This document shows positions 17,822 to 26,924 of a DNA stretch of 64,000 bases, one piece after another. The stretch is from Marilutibacter aestuarii (lineage in GTDB: Bacteria; Pseudomonadota; Gammaproteobacteria; Xanthomonadales; Xanthomonadaceae), in the NCBI RefSeq assembly GCF_006546775.1, contig NZ_VICE01000105.1:1-64000 (forward strand), written 5' to 3'. Position 1 is the first letter of the stretch; each line of letters begins with the position of its first letter. A program made the translations under genes and the position numbers. The notes under the pieces are model-generated. The model saw only the letters and a list, made by a program, of their open reading frames with translations, ran no database searches and was not told where the DNA came from.

Positions 17822-18169
17822 ATGGCCGTCACGCTCGCCCCCGCCGCCCTTGCCCGAGTCCAGCGCTTCCTCGACGCCGACGCGTCGGCGATGGGCCTGC
17901 GCTTCGGCGTGACCCGGACCGGGTGCTCGGGCTGGCAGCACGTCGCCGACCTGGCCCGCGAGGAAAAGCCCGGCGACACCGTTTTCGAGCACGAAGGCGT
18001 GCGCATCTACGTCGACGCCACCAGCCTGCCGCTGGTCGACGGCACCCGCATCGACGTGGTCAACCAGCGCCTGGGCGAACAGTTCGTGTTCCACAACCCG
18101 AACGTGGCCGACGCCTGCGGCTGTGGCGAGAGCTTCACCACCGAGGCCTTGCCCGAACTCGGCCGCTGA
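17822..18169 (+). CDS. IscA/HesB-type iron-sulfur cluster assembly protein
   Basis: A 115-residue A-type carrier that passes Fe-S clusters to apo-proteins. The three invariant cysteines are at 35 (TGCSGW), 99 and 101 (CGCGES), the same numbering as E. coli IscA. It stands apart from any isc or suf operon in this window, so it could act as IscA, ErpA or SufA. The ATG at 17822 follows GGAG by six bases. The aconitase and other Fe-S enzymes would be clients; that is general knowledge, not shown here. Confidence 0.88.
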   Translation: MAVTLAPAALARVQRFLDADASAMGLRFGVTRTGCSGWQHVADLAREEKPGDTVFEHEGVRIYVDATSLPLVDGTRIDVVNQRLGEQFVFHNPNVADACGCGESFTTEALPELGR

Positions 18170-18239
18170 CCGGGGCCACGCGCCCGCGAGGCGCCATGCC
18201 GCTAGACTCCGGGATGGTTCGAATCCCCGGAGAACGCAC

Positions 18240-20045
18240 GTGTCACGATCCCTGATCCTTGGCCTGGCGATCGCCGCCGGCCTGGCCGGCCTGCCGTCGC
18301 CCGCGCATGCTGCCCCGAGCGGGCAAGCCGCGACCGTGCGCGATCCGGCCGTGGAAGCGCTACACGCGCTCTATGCCGCCGAATGGGAGCGCGGCCTGCG
18401 CGACTCGCCCGAATCGGCGAGCTACAACGGCGACGCGCGCTACAACGACCGCTGGACCGACGAGAGCCTGGAGGCCATCGCCGCGCGCGAGGCCCACGAT
18501 CGCGAGGTGCTGGCCCGGCTCAGGCAGTTCGATCGGGGGGCGCTGGACGAGGCCGAGCGCCTGAACTACGACGTCTTCCTCTGGCAGCAGGAGCGGGCGG
18601 TCGAGCGCCAGGCGTTCCGCGAGTGGCAGCGCCCGGTGAGCCAGCGCGGCGGCATCCAGAACGCCGAAGGCATCGCCCAGGTGTTGCCGTTCAAGACCGC
18701 CAGGGACTACGAGGACTGGCTCGCGCGGCTGGCGGGCATCCCCACCCTGGTCGCGCAGACCACGGTGCTGATGCGCGAAGGCCTGGCCGCGGGCAACACG
18801 CCGCCGCGCGTGCTGATGGAGCGGGTGCCTGCGCAGATCGACGCGCAGCTCGTCGACGACCCCGCCATGAGCCCGTTCTACGGCCCCTTCGAGCGGATGC
18901 CCGATACCCTTCCGGCCGCGACGCGCGCGGACCTCCAGGCCCGCGCGCGGGACGTGATCGCCGACGCGGTGGTGCCGGCCTACCGGCGTTTCGCGGCCTT
19001 CTTCAACGACGAGTACCTGCCGGGCACCCGCAGTGGCATCGCCGCCGCCGACCTGCCCGACGGGCGCGCCTACTACGACTTCGTCGCCGGGTACTACACC
19101 ACCACCGGGCTGTCGGCCGACGAGATCCACCGCATCGGCCTGCGCGAGGTCGCACGCATCCGTGCCGAGATGGAGCAGGTGCGCGCGGAGGTGGGGTTCG
19201 AAGGCAGCCTGGCCGAGTTCTTCACCCACCTGCGGACGGCGCCGGAGTTCTTCCACGACAGTCCCGAGGCCCTGCTGGCCGGCTACCGGGACGTGTCCAA
19301 GCGCATCGACCCGGAACTGGTGAAGGTGTTCCGGACCTTGCCGCGACTGCCCTATGGCGTGCGCCCGATCCCCGACAACATCGCCCCGGACACCACCACG
19401 GCCTATTACCAGCCCGGTGCGGTCGATGGCAGCCGCGCGGGCTACTACTACGTCAACCTCTACCGCCCCGAGGTCCGGCCGAAGTGGGAAATGATGGCCC
19501 TGAGCCTGCACGAGGCCGTGCCGGGGCACCACTTCCAGTTCGCCCTGGGCATGGAGATGCCCGACGTGCCGATGTTCCGTCGCGTGGCCTATTTCGTGGC
19601 CTACGGCGAGGGCTGGGGCCTGTACGCCGAGCGCCTGGGCTACGACATGGGCCTGTACGAGGACCCCTACGACCGCATGGGCCAGCTCGCCTACGACATG
19701 TGGCGCGCGGTACGCCTGGTGGTCGACACCGGCATGCACAGCAAGGGCTGGAGCCGCCAGCAGGCGATCGACTACTTCATGGCCAACTCGCCCAAGACCC
19801 TGCAGGACGTCACCAACGAGATCGACCGCTACATCGCCTGGCCGGGCCAGGCGCTGGCCTACAAGATCGGGCAGATGAGGATCTCGGCGCTGCGCGAGCG
19901 GGCCCGGGATGCCTTGGGCGAGCGCTTCGACCTGCGCGATTTCAACGACGCCGTGCTGGAGACCGGTTCGGTGCCGCTGGACACGCTGGAGCGCCACATC
20001 GATGCCTGGATCGACGCACGACGGCCGCAGGGGGCGGCCAGCTGA
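18240..20045 (+). CDS. DUF885-family exported metallohydrolase
   Basis: A 601-residue protein with a signal peptide (SRSLILGLAIAAGLAGLPSPAHA, cleavage near residue 24). The DUF885 hallmark HEAVPGHH at 424-431 gives an HExxxGHH zinc site, and YGEGWGLYAERLG near residue 460 supplies a further Glu. Members are thought to be peptidases or amidohydrolases; no substrate is assigned. Start is a GTG with GGAG eight bases upstream and a TAGACT -10-like hexamer at 18203-18208. It is monocistronic, ending well before the rpsF promoter. Confidence 0.85.
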   Translation: MSRSLILGLAIAAGLAGLPSPAHAAPSGQAATVRDPAVEALHALYAAEWERGLRDSPESASYNGDARYNDRWTDESLEAIAAREAHDREVLARLRQFDRGALDEAERLNYDVFLWQQERAVERQAFREWQRPVSQRGGIQNAEGIAQVLPFKTARDYEDWLARLAGIPTLVAQTTVLMREGLAAGNTPPRVLMERVPAQIDAQLVDDPAMSPFYGPFERMPDTLPAATRADLQARARDVIADAVVPAYRRFAAFFNDEYLPGTRSGIAAADLPDGRAYYDFVAGYYTTTGLSADEIHRIGLREVARIRAEMEQVRAEVGFEGSLAEFFTHLRTAPEFFHDSPEALLAGYRDVSKRIDPELVKVFRTLPRLPYGVRPIPDNIAPDTTTAYYQPGAVDGSRAGYYYVNLYRPEVRPKWEMMALSLHEAVPGHHFQFALGMEMPDVPMFRRVAYFVAYGEGWGLYAERLGYDMGLYEDPYDRMGQLAYDMWRAVRLVVDTGMHSKGWSRQQAIDYFMANSPKTLQDVTNEIDRYIAWPGQALAYKIGQMRISALRERARDALGERFDLRDFNDAVLETGSVPLDTLERHIDAWIDARRPQGAAS

Positions 20046-20086
20046 ACGGGGCAGGGGCGGTAGCCGGCGCCGCCGGGCGCCCGGAG

Positions 20087-20116
20087 TTGCCCTCAAGTCA
20101 TTGATGCTGCGATAAT
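20087..20116 (+). promoter_or_regulatory. Sigma-70-type promoter of rpsF-rpsR-rplI
   Basis: TTGCCC (20087-20092), an 18-base spacer and GATAAT (20111-20116) form a good housekeeping promoter. It gives a leader of about 105 bases before rpsF, long enough for autoregulation. Confidence 0.6.
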
Positions 20117-20189
20117 TGCCGGCTCCCTCGCCGAAGAGGCGGGGGACCTTGCTCCACCGCGCCCATCCCGGGCGCCGGGGGGCTGATCC

Positions 20190-20208
20190 GGCCAGCGCCG
20201 CGCTGGCC
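20190..20208 (+). promoter_or_regulatory. Perfect leader hairpin before rpsF
   Basis: An 8-bp stem (GGCCAGCG / CGCTGGCC) closed by the triloop CCG ends about eight bases before the rpsF ribosome-binding site (GAGAGGA). Leaders of rpsF operons often contain an S6:S18-binding RNA with a CCG element; whether this hairpin is that site is inference. Confidence 0.4.
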
Positions 20209-20229
20209 ATCATCCGAGAGGAAAAACCG

Positions 20230-20679
20230 ATGCGTCACTACGAAGTCGTGTTCCTGGTCCATCCCGACCAGAGCGAGCAGGTCCCGGCCATGATCGAGCG
20301 CTACAAGGGCCTGATCGAAGCCGGCGAGGGCAAGATCCACCGCCTGGAGGACTGGGGCCGCCGCCAGCTGGCCTATCCGATCCAGAACCTGGTCAAGGCC
20401 CACTACGTCCTGCTCAACATCGAGTGCGACCAGGCCGCGCTGAACGAGCTGGTCGACGGTTTCCGCTTCAACGACGCGGTGCTGCGCCACCTGGTCATGA
20501 AGCGCGACGAGGCCGACACCGAGCAGTCCCTGATCATGAAGTTCAAGGACGAGAAGAGCGACAAGCCGGAGCGTTCGGAGCGTCGTCGCCGTGACGACGA
20601 CAACGCCGACAGCAACGACAGCAACAACGACGGCGATTCCAACGACGCCGATTCCGACGACAACGCCGAAGCCGCCTGA
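20230..20679 (+). CDS. rpsF: 30S ribosomal protein S6 with acidic C-terminal tail
   Basis: S6 binds S18 on the platform of the 30S subunit. The first 100 residues match S6 ([49 protein letters not shown]). From about residue 113 comes a basic patch (PERSERRRR) and a tail of roughly 30 residues made almost only of Asp, Asn, Ser and Ala, bringing it to 149 residues. A variable acidic tail is known in S6; E. coli S6 even receives extra glutamates. First gene of rpsF-rpsR-rplI. Confidence 0.95.
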   Translation: MRHYEVVFLVHPDQSEQVPAMIERYKGLIEAGEGKIHRLEDWGRRQLAYPIQNLVKAHYVLLNIECDQAALNELVDGFRFNDAVLRHLVMKRDEADTEQSLIMKFKDEKSDKPERSERRRRDDDNADSNDSNNDGDSNDADSDDNAEAA

Positions 20680-20690
20680 GGATCGCCCAC

Positions 20691-20921
20691 ATGTCCAAGT
20701 TCTTCCGCCGCCGCAAGTTCTGCAAGTTCACCGCCGAGGGTGTCAAGGAGATCGACTACAAGGATCTCAACACCCTGCGCCAGTACCTCACCGAGACCGG
20801 CAAGATCGTGCCGAGCCGCGTGACCGGTACCAAGTCGAAGTACCAGCGCCAGCTGGCCACGGCCGTCAAGCGCGCCCGTTTCCTGGCCCTGATCCCGTAC
20901 ACCGACAACCACAACGCCTGA
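20691..20921 (+). CDS. rpsR: 30S ribosomal protein S18
   Basis: A 76-residue S18 with the characteristic [33 protein letters not shown] start and a basic [28 protein letters not shown] core. It follows rpsF by 11 bases. The priB gene found between rpsF and rpsR in enterobacteria is absent. Confidence 0.97.
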   Translation: MSKFFRRRKFCKFTAEGVKEIDYKDLNTLRQYLTETGKIVPSRVTGTKSKYQRQLATAVKRARFLALIPYTDNHNA

Positions 20922-20929
20922 TGCCGACC

Positions 20930-20956
20930 GCGGCGGGTGCCCGATGGCACCGCCGC
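20930..20956 (+). repeat. Strong hairpin between rpsR and rplI
   Basis: A GC-rich stem of 11 pairs with one bulged G and a CGAT loop just after the rpsR stop. It lacks a T-run, so it is more likely an mRNA processing or attenuation element than a full terminator. Confidence 0.4.
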
Positions 20957-21024
20957 GCGTCCCACCATTCGGACAGCAGCCGCTGCGGGGCCGCGTGCCC
21001 CGCTAACGAATACGGAGCAATACC

Positions 21025-21477
21025 ATGCAACTGATCCTCCTGCAGAACGTGCAGAACCTCGGCAAGCTCGGCGACAAGGTCGACGTCAAGCCGGGTTACG
21101 GCCGCAACTTCCTGGTCCCGCAGGGCAAGGCCGTGCCGGCCACCGCCAGCAACCTGGAAGAGTTCGAGGCGCGCCGCGCCGAGTACGAAGCCAAGGCCCA
21201 GGCCATCCATGACGAGGCCGTGTCCCGCCAGGCCAAGCTGGAAGGCGCCAGCGTCACGATCTACGCCAACGCCGCGACCGAAGGCAAGCTGTACGGTTCG
21301 GTGACCACGCGCGACATCGCCGACGCGCTGACCAAGAACGGCCTGCCGGTCGAGAAGTCCGAGGTCATCATGGGCGAGGGCGCCATCCGCCACGTCGGCG
21401 AGTACGACGTCGTGGTGCACCTGCACGCCGACATCGACGTCACCGTCAAGGTGGTCGTGGAAGCCGAAGCCGCCTGA
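21025..21477 (+). CDS. rplI: 50S ribosomal protein L9
   Basis: A 150-residue L9: N-terminal RNA-binding domain ([36 protein letters not shown]), a long connecting helix ([13 protein letters not shown]) and the C-terminal domain with [14 protein letters not shown]. It lies 103 bases after rpsR, with the rpsR-rplI hairpin in the gap, and is followed by a strong terminator. Confidence 0.97.
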   Translation: MQLILLQNVQNLGKLGDKVDVKPGYGRNFLVPQGKAVPATASNLEEFEARRAEYEAKAQAIHDEAVSRQAKLEGASVTIYANAATEGKLYGSVTTRDIADALTKNGLPVEKSEVIMGEGAIRHVGEYDVVVHLHADIDVTVKVVVEAEAA

Positions 21478-21500
21478 TCCCGGCGCCAACGGCTCCACCC

Positions 21501-21527
21501 GGCGGGCGCCCCAGGGCGCCCGCCGTC
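21501..21527 (+). terminator. Intrinsic terminator after rplI
   Basis: A perfect 10-bp stem (GGCGGGCGCC / GGCGCCCGCC) with loop CCAG and a short T-containing tail (GTCGTTT). It separates the ribosomal-protein operon from dnaB. Confidence 0.7.
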
Positions 21528-21631
21528 GTTTCGCGCCCCCGCGATCCGGCCCGTCTCCACTGGTGAGACGGCAATGCGCTAAAGCATGTCGAGGGCCCGC
21601 CCGCGCAGGCTGTCCACCGGTTGATACCGGC

Positions 21632-21640
21632 TTATCCACA
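21632..21640 (+). promoter_or_regulatory. Consensus DnaA box upstream of dnaB
   Basis: TTATCCACA is an exact DnaA-box match, 122 bases before the dnaB start, in a 284-base gap between rplI and dnaB that otherwise holds the rplI terminator. It suggests DnaA may influence dnaB transcription. A single box is not an origin. Confidence 0.45.
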
Positions 21641-21761
21641 GCTTGGCCACAGACCTGTCTGCAACCTTGTGCGTGCCCCCGGGGCTAGGATGCCCAACCC
21701 GCGTTCCGTCCTTGCCCCGGCGCTGCCGGGGCGGCATCCCGTCCAGGAGCTCCCAGCGTCC

Positions 21762-23186
21762 ATGAATGCACGACCCGGCTTCCGTAACGAACCGCGCGGC
21801 GACAAACGTTTCGATACGCGGGCCGAACAGCGCCTGGACCAGCTGCGCCTGCCGCCGCAGTCCATCGAGGCCGAACAGGCGGTGCTGGGCGGCCTGATGC
21901 TGGCCCCCGAGGCCTACGATCGCATCGTCGACCAGCTCAGCGAGTCCGACTTCTACCGCCGCGACCACCAGCTGATCTTCCGCGCGATCAACGAGCTCGC
22001 GCAAAAGGCAAGGCCCTACGATGCGGTGACCCTGGGCGAGTGGTTCGAATCGATGGGCCTGGGCGAGCAGGTCGCCGGCGGCGCCTACCTGATCGAACTG
22101 GCCAGCACGACCCCGTCGGCGGCCAATATCCGCGCCTATGCCGAGATCGTCCGCGACAAGGCCATCCTGCGCCAGCTGATCGACGTCGGCACCGACATCG
22201 TCAACGACGGCTACCAGCCCGACGGTCGCGACAGCAGCGAGATCCTCGACGAAGCCGAGCGCCAGGTGCTGGCGATCGCACAGGCCAGCAACAACGGCAA
22301 GAACGACTTCACCAGCGTCCACCAGGCCCTCACCACCGCCTTCGACGAACTGCAGACGCGCTACGCCAACGGCGGCGCCATCACCGGGCTGCCGACCGGC
22401 TACAACGAGTTCGACGAGCTGACCGCCGGCCTGCAGAAGACCGACCTGATCATCCTGGCCGCGCGCCCGGCCATGGGCAAGACCACGCTGGCGCTGAACA
22501 TGGCCGAGTACGCCGCGTTCCGCAGCAAGCTGCCGGTGGCGGTGTTCTCGATGGAAATGTCGGCCAGCCAGCTGGCGATGCGCCTGATCTCCTCGGTCGG
22601 GCGGGTCAATGCGCAGCGCCTGCGCACCGGCCAGCTCGAGGACGAGGACTGGAGCCGCGTCACCAGCGCGATCCGCCAGCTGCGCGAGGTCAAGATCTTC
22701 ATCGACGACGAACCCGGCCTGTCGCCGACCAAGCTCGCCGCCAAGGCGCGACGCCTCAAGCGCGAGCACGGCCTGGGCCTGATCGTCATCGACTACCTGC
22801 AGCTGATGTCGGTGCCGGGCAACAACGAGAACCGCGCCACCGAGATCTCGGAGATCTCGCGCTCGCTCAAGGGCCTGGCCAAGGAGCTGGAAGTGCCGGT
22901 CATCGCGCTGTCGCAGCTCAACCGCTCGCTGGAAACCCGCACCGACAAGCGCCCCGTCATGGCCGACCTGCGCGAGTCGGGCGCCATCGAGCAGGACGCC
23001 GACATGATCGTCTTCATCTACCGCGACGACTACTACAACAAGGAAAACTCGCCCGACAAGGGCCTGGCCGAGGTGATCATCGGCAAGCAGCGAAGCGGCC
23101 CGACCGGTTCGGTGAAGCTGAAGTTCTTCGGCGAGTACACCCGCTTCGACAACCTCGCGCACGACTCGGCCGGCAGCTTCGAGTAA
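21762..23186 (+). CDS. dnaB: Replicative DNA helicase
   Basis: Hexameric helicase at the replication fork. 474 residues: N-terminal primase-interaction domain (PPQSIEAEQAVLGGLML), linker, then the RecA-like domain with Walker A ARPAMGKTT (234-242), VFSMEMSASQLAMRL, Walker B LIVIDYLQLM and the DLRESGAIEQDAD block. The ATG at 21762 has GGAG upstream; the longer open frame to 21621 contains the DnaA box and is not coding. No intein is present. alr follows after 35 bases. Confidence 0.97.
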   Translation: MNARPGFRNEPRGDKRFDTRAEQRLDQLRLPPQSIEAEQAVLGGLMLAPEAYDRIVDQLSESDFYRRDHQLIFRAINELAQKARPYDAVTLGEWFESMGLGEQVAGGAYLIELASTTPSAANIRAYAEIVRDKAILRQLIDVGTDIVNDGYQPDGRDSSEILDEAERQVLAIAQASNNGKNDFTSVHQALTTAFDELQTRYANGGAITGLPTGYNEFDELTAGLQKTDLIILAARPAMGKTTLALNMAEYAAFRSKLPVAVFSMEMSASQLAMRLISSVGRVNAQRLRTGQLEDEDWSRVTSAIRQLREVKIFIDDEPGLSPTKLAAKARRLKREHGLGLIVIDYLQLMSVPGNNENRATEISEISRSLKGLAKELEVPVIALSQLNRSLETRTDKRPVMADLRESGAIEQDADMIVFIYRDDYYNKENSPDKGLAEVIIGKQRSGPTGSVKLKFFGEYTRFDNLAHDSAGSFE

Positions 23187-23221
23187 CGCGGTCCCCACGG
23201 CCCTGCATTAGCATGGGCGCC

Positions 23222-24415
23222 ATGTCGACCCAGCCCCACGCCAGCCCCGAACCGGACGACCGCGAGGCCGCCCGTCCCATCGACGAGCGTCCGACCCGGA
23301 TCCGGGTCGACCTCGAGCGCATCGCCGGCAACCTCCGGGCGATCCGCGCCCATGTCGGCGTCCCCGTCATGGGCATCGTCAAGGCCAATGCCTATGGCCA
23401 TGGCCTGGTGCCGGTCGCCCGCCACCTGCAGGCCGCCGGGGTGGACCAGCTGGGGGTGGCCTTCGTGGAGGAGGGCATCGCCCTGCGCCGCGCGGGCATC
23501 CGCGCCCCGATCCTCGTGCTCGGCGGCATCTTCGGCCACCAGATCGGTCGTTTCATCAGCCACGACCTCGAGATCACCGTGTCCTCGCTCGACAAGCTGC
23601 GACAGGTCGAGGCCGCCGCCGAGGCCATGGGGCGGCGGGCGGTCGTGCACCTGAAGATCGACACCGGGATGGAGCGCATCGGCGTCCACAGCTATTCCGC
23701 CGGTCCCTTCATCGAAGCCGCCGTGGCCTCGCCCTGGTGCGAGGTCAAGGGCGTCTACTCGCACCTGGCCTGCGCCGACGACCCGGCTTCGCCGGCGACC
23801 GCGGCCCAGGTCGCGCGCTTCGCCGAGGCCTGCGAACACTTCACCCGCATCGGCGCGCCGATGCCGCTGCGCCACCTGGCCAACTCCGGCGGCGTGCTGC
23901 ACTTCCCGGACACCTGGCTGGACATGGTGCGCCCCGGCATCCTGTTGTACGGCGTCCTGCCCGACCCGGCGTCACGGCCAACGGTGGCGGTCCAGCCGGC
24001 GATGTCCCTGGTCTCGCAGGTGGTCTACTTCAAGGTCGTCAAGGCCGGGCATGCGGTCAGCTATGGCGGCACCTGGACGGCGACGCGCGACACGCGCGTG
24101 GTGACGGTGCCGATCGGCTATGGCGACGGCTATCCGCGCGCGCTTTCCTCGCGGGGGGAGGTCCTGGTGCGCGGCCGCCGCCACCCGATCGTGGGCCGCA
24201 TCTGCATGGACCAGTTCATGGTCGACATCGGCGACGGTTCGGCCTGGAACGAAGACGAGGTGGTGCTGGTCGGCACGCAGGAAGGGGAGGCGATCCCCGT
24301 CGAGGCCGTGGCGCTGCAGGCCGGCACGGTGCCCTACGAGATCCTCGTCGGGCTCAACGAACGCATCCCGCGCGATTACCTGGGCGGGGCCTCGCTGGCC
24401 CCGGTCGCGGCATGA
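23222..24415 (+). CDS. alr: Alanine racemase
   Basis: PLP enzyme making D-alanine for peptidoglycan. 397 residues. The PLP lysine is Lys 54 (VKANAYGHG); the catalytic tyrosine lies in AVSYGGTW; IGYGDGYPR and RICMDQFMVD are also typical. An in-frame ATG three codons upstream is possible. A -10-like TAGCAT lies seven bases before the ATG used here, so the gene may have its own nearly leaderless transcript. The stop overlaps the phr start (ATGA). Confidence 0.95.
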   Translation: MSTQPHASPEPDDREAARPIDERPTRIRVDLERIAGNLRAIRAHVGVPVMGIVKANAYGHGLVPVARHLQAAGVDQLGVAFVEEGIALRRAGIRAPILVLGGIFGHQIGRFISHDLEITVSSLDKLRQVEAAAEAMGRRAVVHLKIDTGMERIGVHSYSAGPFIEAAVASPWCEVKGVYSHLACADDPASPATAAQVARFAEACEHFTRIGAPMPLRHLANSGGVLHFPDTWLDMVRPGILLYGVLPDPASRPTVAVQPAMSLVSQVVYFKVVKAGHAVSYGGTWTATRDTRVVTVPIGYGDGYPRALSSRGEVLVRGRRHPIVGRICMDQFMVDIGDGSAWNEDEVVLVGTQEGEAIPVEAVALQAGTVPYEILVGLNERIPRDYLGGASLAPVAA

Positions 24416-25860
24416 GCGCCGCCCGCGCCAGCGGCGACGACGCGCCGATCGCGATCCTCTGGTTCCGCAACGACCTGCGCCTGGACGACAACCCCGCGCT
24501 GGAGGCGGCGGTCGAGGGGGGCTACGCGATCCTGCCGGTGTACATCCACGCGCCGGGCGAGGGGGGGCGCTGGCGTCCCGGCGCAGCCTCCGATGCCTGG
24601 CGCGCGCGCTCCCTGCAGGCGCTTGCCGCCTCGCTGCAAACGCGAGGCGCGCCGCTGCGTTGCTTCAAGGGCCCGAGCCTGGCCACCCTGCAGGCGATCA
24701 TCGCCGCGACGGGCGCGCAGGCCGTGTTCTGGAACCGGCGTTACGAGCCGGCGATCGAGAAGCGCGACACCGGCATCAAGCAGGCGCTCAAGCGCGACGG
24801 CCTGCGCGCGGAGAGCTTCAATGGCGCGTTGATGGCCGAACCCTGGACGGTGGAGACCCGCGAAGGCGGCCCCTACCGGGTGTTCACGCCGTACTGGCGC
24901 ACCGCCTTCGCGCAATGGCGGCCCCCGTCGGCCTGGACGGCACCCGACGCGCTCAAGGGCACCGGCAGCGGTCCCAGGGGCGTGCCGGTGGCGTCGCTGG
25001 GCCTGGCGCCCGCGCTGGACTGGGATGCGGGCTTCTGGGACGCCTGGACGCCCGGCGAGGCGGGTGCGCGCGAGGCCCTTCAGGTCTTCGTCGACGGCGC
25101 CCTTCGCGGTTACGGCGACGGTCGCGACCGGCCCGACCAGGTGGGCACGTCGCGCCTGTCGCCGCACCTGCATTTCGGCGAGATCGCGCCGTGGCGCATC
25201 GTCGCGGCGCTGGAGGCCGAGCGCAACGCCGCGCTCGACGGCGACATCGACGCCTACGTCCGCGAGCTGGGCTGGCGCGAGTTCGCCCATCACTTGCTGC
25301 ACCACTTCCCGAAGAGCGTCGACGAGGACTTCAATCCGAAGTTCGCCGGCTTCGAATGGGCCGACCCGTCCTCGCGCGAGCTCGATCGCGTCCGCGCCGG
25401 GCGCACCGGCGTGCCGATCGTGGATGCCGGCCTGCGCGAGCTGTGGCACACCGGCTGGATGCACAATCGCGTGCGGATGATCGTCGGTAGCTACCTCACC
25501 AAGCACCTGCGCTGGCACTGGCGCCATGGCGCGGAGTGGTTCTGGGACACGCTGGTCGATGCCGACCTGGCCAACAACACCCTGGGCTGGCAGTGGGTGG
25601 CCGGGACCGGCGCGGACGCGGCGCCTTACTTCCGCGTGTTCAATCCGGTGACACAGGCCAAGCGCTTCGATCCGGACGGCCGCTACATCGCCCGCTGGGT
25701 GCCCGAGCTTTCCAGGGTACCGTTGCCCGCGCGCTTCGCGCCGTGGGAAGCGAAGGGGCGAAGCGGCCGGCCCGCCGGCGACTACCCGGCGCAACCGATG
25801 GTCGGCATCGCCGAGGGGCGACAGGCCGCGCTGGACGCCTACGCGGCGATCCGTGGCTGA
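24412..25860 (+). CDS. phrB: Deoxyribodipyrimidine photolyase (cryptochrome/photolyase family)
   Basis: Light-dependent repair of cyclobutane pyrimidine dimers with FAD. 482 residues: N-terminal antenna domain (ILWFRNDLRLDDNPALEAA) and C-terminal FAD/DNA-binding domain (TSRLSPHLHFGEIAPW, LGWREFAHHLLHHFP, GVPIVDAGLRELWHTGWMHNRVRM, LANNTLGWQWVAGTGADAAPYFRVFNP). The TGWMHNRVRM and WQWVAG blocks are those of CPD photolyases. The ATG overlaps the alr stop (ATGA), so it depends on alr translation. Confidence 0.93.
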   Translation: MSAARASGDDAPIAILWFRNDLRLDDNPALEAAVEGGYAILPVYIHAPGEGGRWRPGAASDAWRARSLQALAASLQTRGAPLRCFKGPSLATLQAIIAATGAQAVFWNRRYEPAIEKRDTGIKQALKRDGLRAESFNGALMAEPWTVETREGGPYRVFTPYWRTAFAQWRPPSAWTAPDALKGTGSGPRGVPVASLGLAPALDWDAGFWDAWTPGEAGAREALQVFVDGALRGYGDGRDRPDQVGTSRLSPHLHFGEIAPWRIVAALEAERNAALDGDIDAYVRELGWREFAHHLLHHFPKSVDEDFNPKFAGFEWADPSSRELDRVRAGRTGVPIVDAGLRELWHTGWMHNRVRMIVGSYLTKHLRWHWRHGAEWFWDTLVDADLANNTLGWQWVAGTGADAAPYFRVFNPVTQAKRFDPDGRYIARWVPELSRVPLPARFAPWEAKGRSGRPAGDYPAQPMVGIAEGRQAALDAYAAIRG

Positions 25861-25969
25861 GCGGGCTTTCCCGTCCCCAACCTGAACGGGGCGCGGCCCC
25901 GTCACTCACCACAGACGCCGATGTGATTATTTTGGCGGCGTCCATCTGGCCATCCATGAGGTTGAAAGC

Positions 25970-26683
25970 ATGAAAACCCCGATCCGTCTCGCGATCACCG
26001 CGGCCATCTCCACTGCCATGCTCGCCGGTTGTGCGACCACCAGCGGCTACAACGATCCGTACGGCCAGCCTCAGCAGGGACAGCAGGGCTATAGCGAATC
26101 CAGTGGCATGAGCCGCACCCAGAAGGGCGCCCTGATCGGCGCGCTCGCCGGTGTCGCAGCGGGCCTGCTCAGCGGCGACGACGCCACCGAGCGTCGCCAG
26201 CGCGCCCTCGTGGGCCTCGGCGTCGGCGGTCTCGCCGGCGGTGCCATCGGCAACTACCAGGACCGCCAGGAGCGGGCCCTGCGCGACAGCATGCAGGGCA
26301 CCGGTGTCGACGTGGTCCGCCAGGGCGACAACATCACCCTGAACATGCCGAGCAACATCACCTTCGATTTCGACAAGTCCGACCTCAAACCGGCGTTCTA
26401 TCCGGTGCTCGACCAGGTCGCCAACACCCTGCGCGAGTACGACCAGACGATCGTGGAGGTCGCCGGCCACACCGACAGCGTCGGTGCCGATGCCTACAAC
26501 CAGCAACTGTCGGAGCGCCGTGCATCGAGCGTCGGCAGCTACCTGATGGGCAAGGGGCTGGTGCGCGACCGCTTCATCCTGGTCGGCGCGGGCGAGTCCC
26601 GTCCGATCGCCAGCAACGACACCGACGCCGGCCGTGCGCAGAACCGGCGCGTGGAGATCACCCTGGTGCCGATCCGCTCCTGA
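25970..26683 (+). CDS. OmpA-family outer-membrane lipoprotein (YiaD-like)
   Basis: A 237-residue lipoprotein: lipobox LAGC with Cys 21 as the lipidated residue, a Gln/Tyr-rich linker, a Gly/Ala-rich segment with a GALIGALAGVAAGLLSG-type glycine zipper near residues 53-95, and a C-terminal OmpA domain (FDFDKSDLKP, VAGHTDSVGADAYNQQLSERRA, NRRVEI) that binds peptidoglycan. The layout matches YiaD. It should tether outer membrane to the cell wall. It has GAGG upstream of the ATG and is followed by a hairpin. Confidence 0.9.
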   Translation: MKTPIRLAITAAISTAMLAGCATTSGYNDPYGQPQQGQQGYSESSGMSRTQKGALIGALAGVAAGLLSGDDATERRQRALVGLGVGGLAGGAIGNYQDRQERALRDSMQGTGVDVVRQGDNITLNMPSNITFDFDKSDLKPAFYPVLDQVANTLREYDQTIVEVAGHTDSVGADAYNQQLSERRASSVGSYLMGKGLVRDRFILVGAGESRPIASNDTDAGRAQNRRVEITLVPIRS

Positions 26684-26736
26684 GCGGACGACGCCAGGAA
26701 GCATCACCCCGGCCCGCCTGTGGCAGGCTACGGTGA

Positions 26737-26770
26737 CGACAACGGGTCGCGGCAACGCGGCCCGTTGTTG
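26737..26770 (+). terminator. Hairpin downstream of the OmpA-like lipoprotein gene
   Basis: A stem of about 15 pairs with two G-U pairs and the stable tetraloop GCAA, 53 bases after the lipoprotein stop. There is no good T-run, so termination efficiency is uncertain. Confidence 0.5.
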
Positions 26771-26924
26771 TGGCGGCGGAGCCCGTGCGTCGCGGGATGT
26801 CCGCGCTGTTGGGCCCCTTCGGCGCCTGGGTCGACCTGGGGCCGGATGCCTCCTGCGACGGAGGAACGCATCCGGAGGTCTTACGGGCGGGTCGGGCACG
26901 TGCCCGACGCCCGCTGTCGATGCG

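Noticed and set aside
21478-21761. A replication origin beside dnaB
   Set aside because: Only one DnaA box and no AT-rich unwinding region; dnaA, dnaN and rpmH are not nearby.
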